Source of the DNA: Citrobacter sp. Marseille-Q6884
Lineage (GTDB): Bacteria > Pseudomonadota > Gammaproteobacteria > Enterobacterales > Enterobacteriaceae
Direction of reading: 5' to 3'
NCBI RefSeq assembly: GCF_945906775.1
Contig: NZ_CAMDRE010000002.1
Coordinates: 1,364,001 to 1,428,000, forward strand
DNA length: 64,000 bases
The translations under genes and the position numbers were made by a program. Each line of letters begins with the position of its first letter. Position 1 is the first letter of the stretch. Of the stretch, positions 62,554 through 64,000 are shown piece after piece. The notes under the pieces are model-generated. The model searched no databases and had not been told where the DNA came from. It saw only the letters and a list, made by a program, of their open reading frames with translations.

Positions 62554-63453
62554 TTAAGTGCCCTGAACAGCCGCTATAAGCTGCTGACGAAAGCGTTGGG
62601 CAGCATGACTTTGTTCACGATGTTTGGGCCAAACCAACCACATTTCAGACACAGCATCTTCTTCCGCGATGGGAAGCCAGCACATTTCATCCAGTTGTAC
62701 CCGTTTAAATGACGCGGGCAGAATGGAGACGCCTAATCCAGCCGCCACCAGACCGATGATGGTCATGGCTTCCCCCACCTCCTGAGTGATCGTCGGCGTC
62801 AGGCCGTAGCGGCGCATCAGACCAAGAATATCGTCATACAACCCGGTGCCCACATGGGGGTCAAAAAAGACAAAAGGCTCACTGGCCAGTTCCGCCAGCG
62901 TAACTACCGGTTTTTGCGCCAGGGGATGTACACGGGGGATCATCGCCATTAACGGTTCATGGAGGATGACCTCCCAGTTCAGGGTGTCCGGGAGTTGCGT
63001 ATTGCGCAGCAACCCCATATCCAGCGTGCCTTCGTTGAGCGGCGCAATTTGTTCACGCGTATTCATTTCACGGGTTTGCATATGCACAGCCGGATAACAC
63101 TGGCGAAAATGGGATAACGTATCGGACACGGCCTTAATAAATGGCGCGGAGGAGGTAAAGCCAATGCGCAGTTCCCCGGCCTCACCGAGATGCAGGCGCT
63201 CAGCTCTTGCTGCGGCCTCGTTCACCAGTCCGAGAATCTGTCTGCTGTCCGCCAAAAACTGTTTACCTGCGGCGGTCAATGCTACGCTCCGATTCGTCCG
63301 CGCCAGTAACCGGGCACCCACCTGCTGCTCGAGGATCTGGATCTGCTGACTCAACGGGGGTTGCGAGATATTCAGCCGTGCTGCCGCACGACCAAAATGT
63401 AGCTCTTCGGCCACGGCCACAAAGTAACGCAGATGACGCAGTTCGATATTCAT
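62554..63453 (-). CDS. ynfL: LysR family regulator YnfL
   Basis: The 299-residue protein opens MNIELRHLRYFVAVAEELHFGRAAARLNISQPPLSQQI, a classic LysR winged helix-turn-helix, with the effector domain from about residue 90. It is orthologous to E. coli YnfL (BenM/CatR-like subgroup) and divergent from the transporter gene ynfM, its likely target. About 106 bases separate the starts, an AT-rich stretch with no operator I can place exactly. Confidence 0.94.
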   Translation of the reverse strand: MNIELRHLRYFVAVAEELHFGRAAARLNISQPPLSQQIQILEQQVGARLLARTNRSVALTAAGKQFLADSRQILGLVNEAAARAERLHLGEAGELRIGFTSSAPFIKAVSDTLSHFRQCYPAVHMQTREMNTREQIAPLNEGTLDMGLLRNTQLPDTLNWEVILHEPLMAMIPRVHPLAQKPVVTLAELASEPFVFFDPHVGTGLYDDILGLMRRYGLTPTITQEVGEAMTIIGLVAAGLGVSILPASFKRVQLDEMCWLPIAEEDAVSEMWLVWPKHREQSHAAQRFRQQLIAAVQGT

Positions 63454-63559
63454 ATTTTTAAAATATTATTTGAGATTATTAATATATTAGACAGAATATT
63501 GTGATTTTCCTACTCTAAAGGCCAGTCCTGTCGTCGTCATTATTAAGCAAGGATTTCAA

Positions 63560-64000
63560 GTGAGTCGTACAACTATCGTCGATACCGCGCCGGCAAGCGG
63601 TATTGATGAAAACATTATTGCCCCGCCGGATGGTTATATAAAACGCGGTACATCCTCTTTTATGCGCGTCACGCTCGCGCTTTTTTCTGCCGGACTGGCG
63701 ACATTCGCCCTTCTCTATTGTGTGCAACCGATATTGCCCGTGCTCTCGCATGAATTCGGCGTATCGCCCGCCAGCAGCAGTATTTCACTTTCGATCTCAA
63801 CCGCGATGCTAGCGATTGGTTTACTGTTTACCGGCCCACTTTCCGATGCCATTGGTCGCAAACCTGTGATGGTCACTGCGCTGCTGCTGGCCTCGTGCTG
63901 CACGCTTCTTTCCACAATGATGACCAGCTGGCATGGGATATTAATCATGCGCGCGCTGATTGGCCTGTCGCTAAGCGGCGTGGCTGCCGTCGGCATGACT
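63560..64000 (+). CDS. ynfM: MFS transporter YnfM, 3' end cut by window edge
   Basis: The visible 147 codons start at GTG 63560, six bases after AAGGA, with MSRTTIVDTAPASG. A polar leader of about 30 residues is followed by the first helices of a major facilitator transporter (RVTLALFSAGLATFALLYCVQP). The loop signature GPLSDAIGRKPVMVTALLL appears near residue 92. It matches E. coli YnfM, reported as an arabinose efflux-type carrier. The rest lies beyond the window. Confidence 0.94.
   Translation, partial: MSRTTIVDTAPASGIDENIIAPPDGYIKRGTSSFMRVTLALFSAGLATFALLYCVQPILPVLSHEFGVSPASSSISLSISTAMLAIGLLFTGPLSDAIGRKPVMVTALLLASCCTLLSTMMTSWHGILIMRALIGLSLSGVAAVGMT

Overview
The window is chromosomal DNA from an enterobacterium close to Escherichia, Salmonella and Citrobacter. 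From about 19 kb to the right end, the gene order is the E. coli K-12 tam-yneE-uxaB-yneG-glsB-sad-yneJ-sotB-marCRAB-eamA-ydeE-mgtS-dgcZ-dcp-ydfG-rspR-ydfZ-ydfI...rspA-ynfA-ynfB-speG-ynfCDEGH-dmsD-clcB-bioD2-mlc-ynfL-ynfM order, and the proteins are recognisable orthologues. Differences from K-12 (no Qin prophage, no yneF, yneK, ydeI, ydeJ, rspB or ynfF; an inserted urea-transporter operon) make a Citrobacter-like genus my guess. The species cannot be fixed from the sequence alone.

Region 1 (1-18.1 kb) is accessory and is the most unusual part. A membrane protein, cut by the left edge, is transcribed leftwards. Divergent from it is an apparent operon: a 27-codon leader peptide whose stop overlaps the next start, a 3247-residue protein, a 2226-residue protein with a perfect Shine-Dalgarno sequence, and a 97-residue protein. 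The giants have no signal peptide, no catalytic motif I can recognise, and a beta-strand-rich composition. I do not recognise the family with any confidence.

Region 2 (18.3-33.5 kb) is backbone: an acetyltransferase, trans-aconitate methyltransferase, a GFA-type zinc protein, tagaturonate reductase, glutaminase, succinate semialdehyde dehydrogenase, and the complete marC/marRAB locus with its operator, flanked by drug or metabolite exporters.

Region 3 (33.5-39.3 kb) is a full urtABCDE urea ABC transporter with a clear sigma-54 promoter and an NtrC-type palindrome upstream of urtA. No urease gene is present in the window.

Region 4 (39.4-45.7 kb) carries the Mg2+-stress pair mgtS/mgrR (the sRNA is a candidate), the zinc-controlled diguanylate cyclase dgcZ, an orphan PTS EIIB-like protein, dipeptidyl carboxypeptidase, ydfG, the regulator rspR and the anaerobically induced ydfZ.

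Region 5 (45.7-51.7 kb) is a leftward hexuronate cluster. It holds a GPH-family transporter, a uronate isomerase, a mannonate oxidoreductase and RspA/ManD mannonate dehydratase. Together these could carry glucuronate to 2-keto-3-deoxygluconate.

Region 6 (51.7-64 kb) holds small envelope proteins, spermidine acetyltransferase, and a DMSO/selenate-reductase-type operon whose catalytic subunit gene is frameshifted at the Tat signal. It ends with dmsD, clcB, bioD2, the glucose repressor mlc, and the divergent ynfL/ynfM pair, the last cut by the right edge. No tRNA, rRNA, insertion sequence or CRISPR array was seen.
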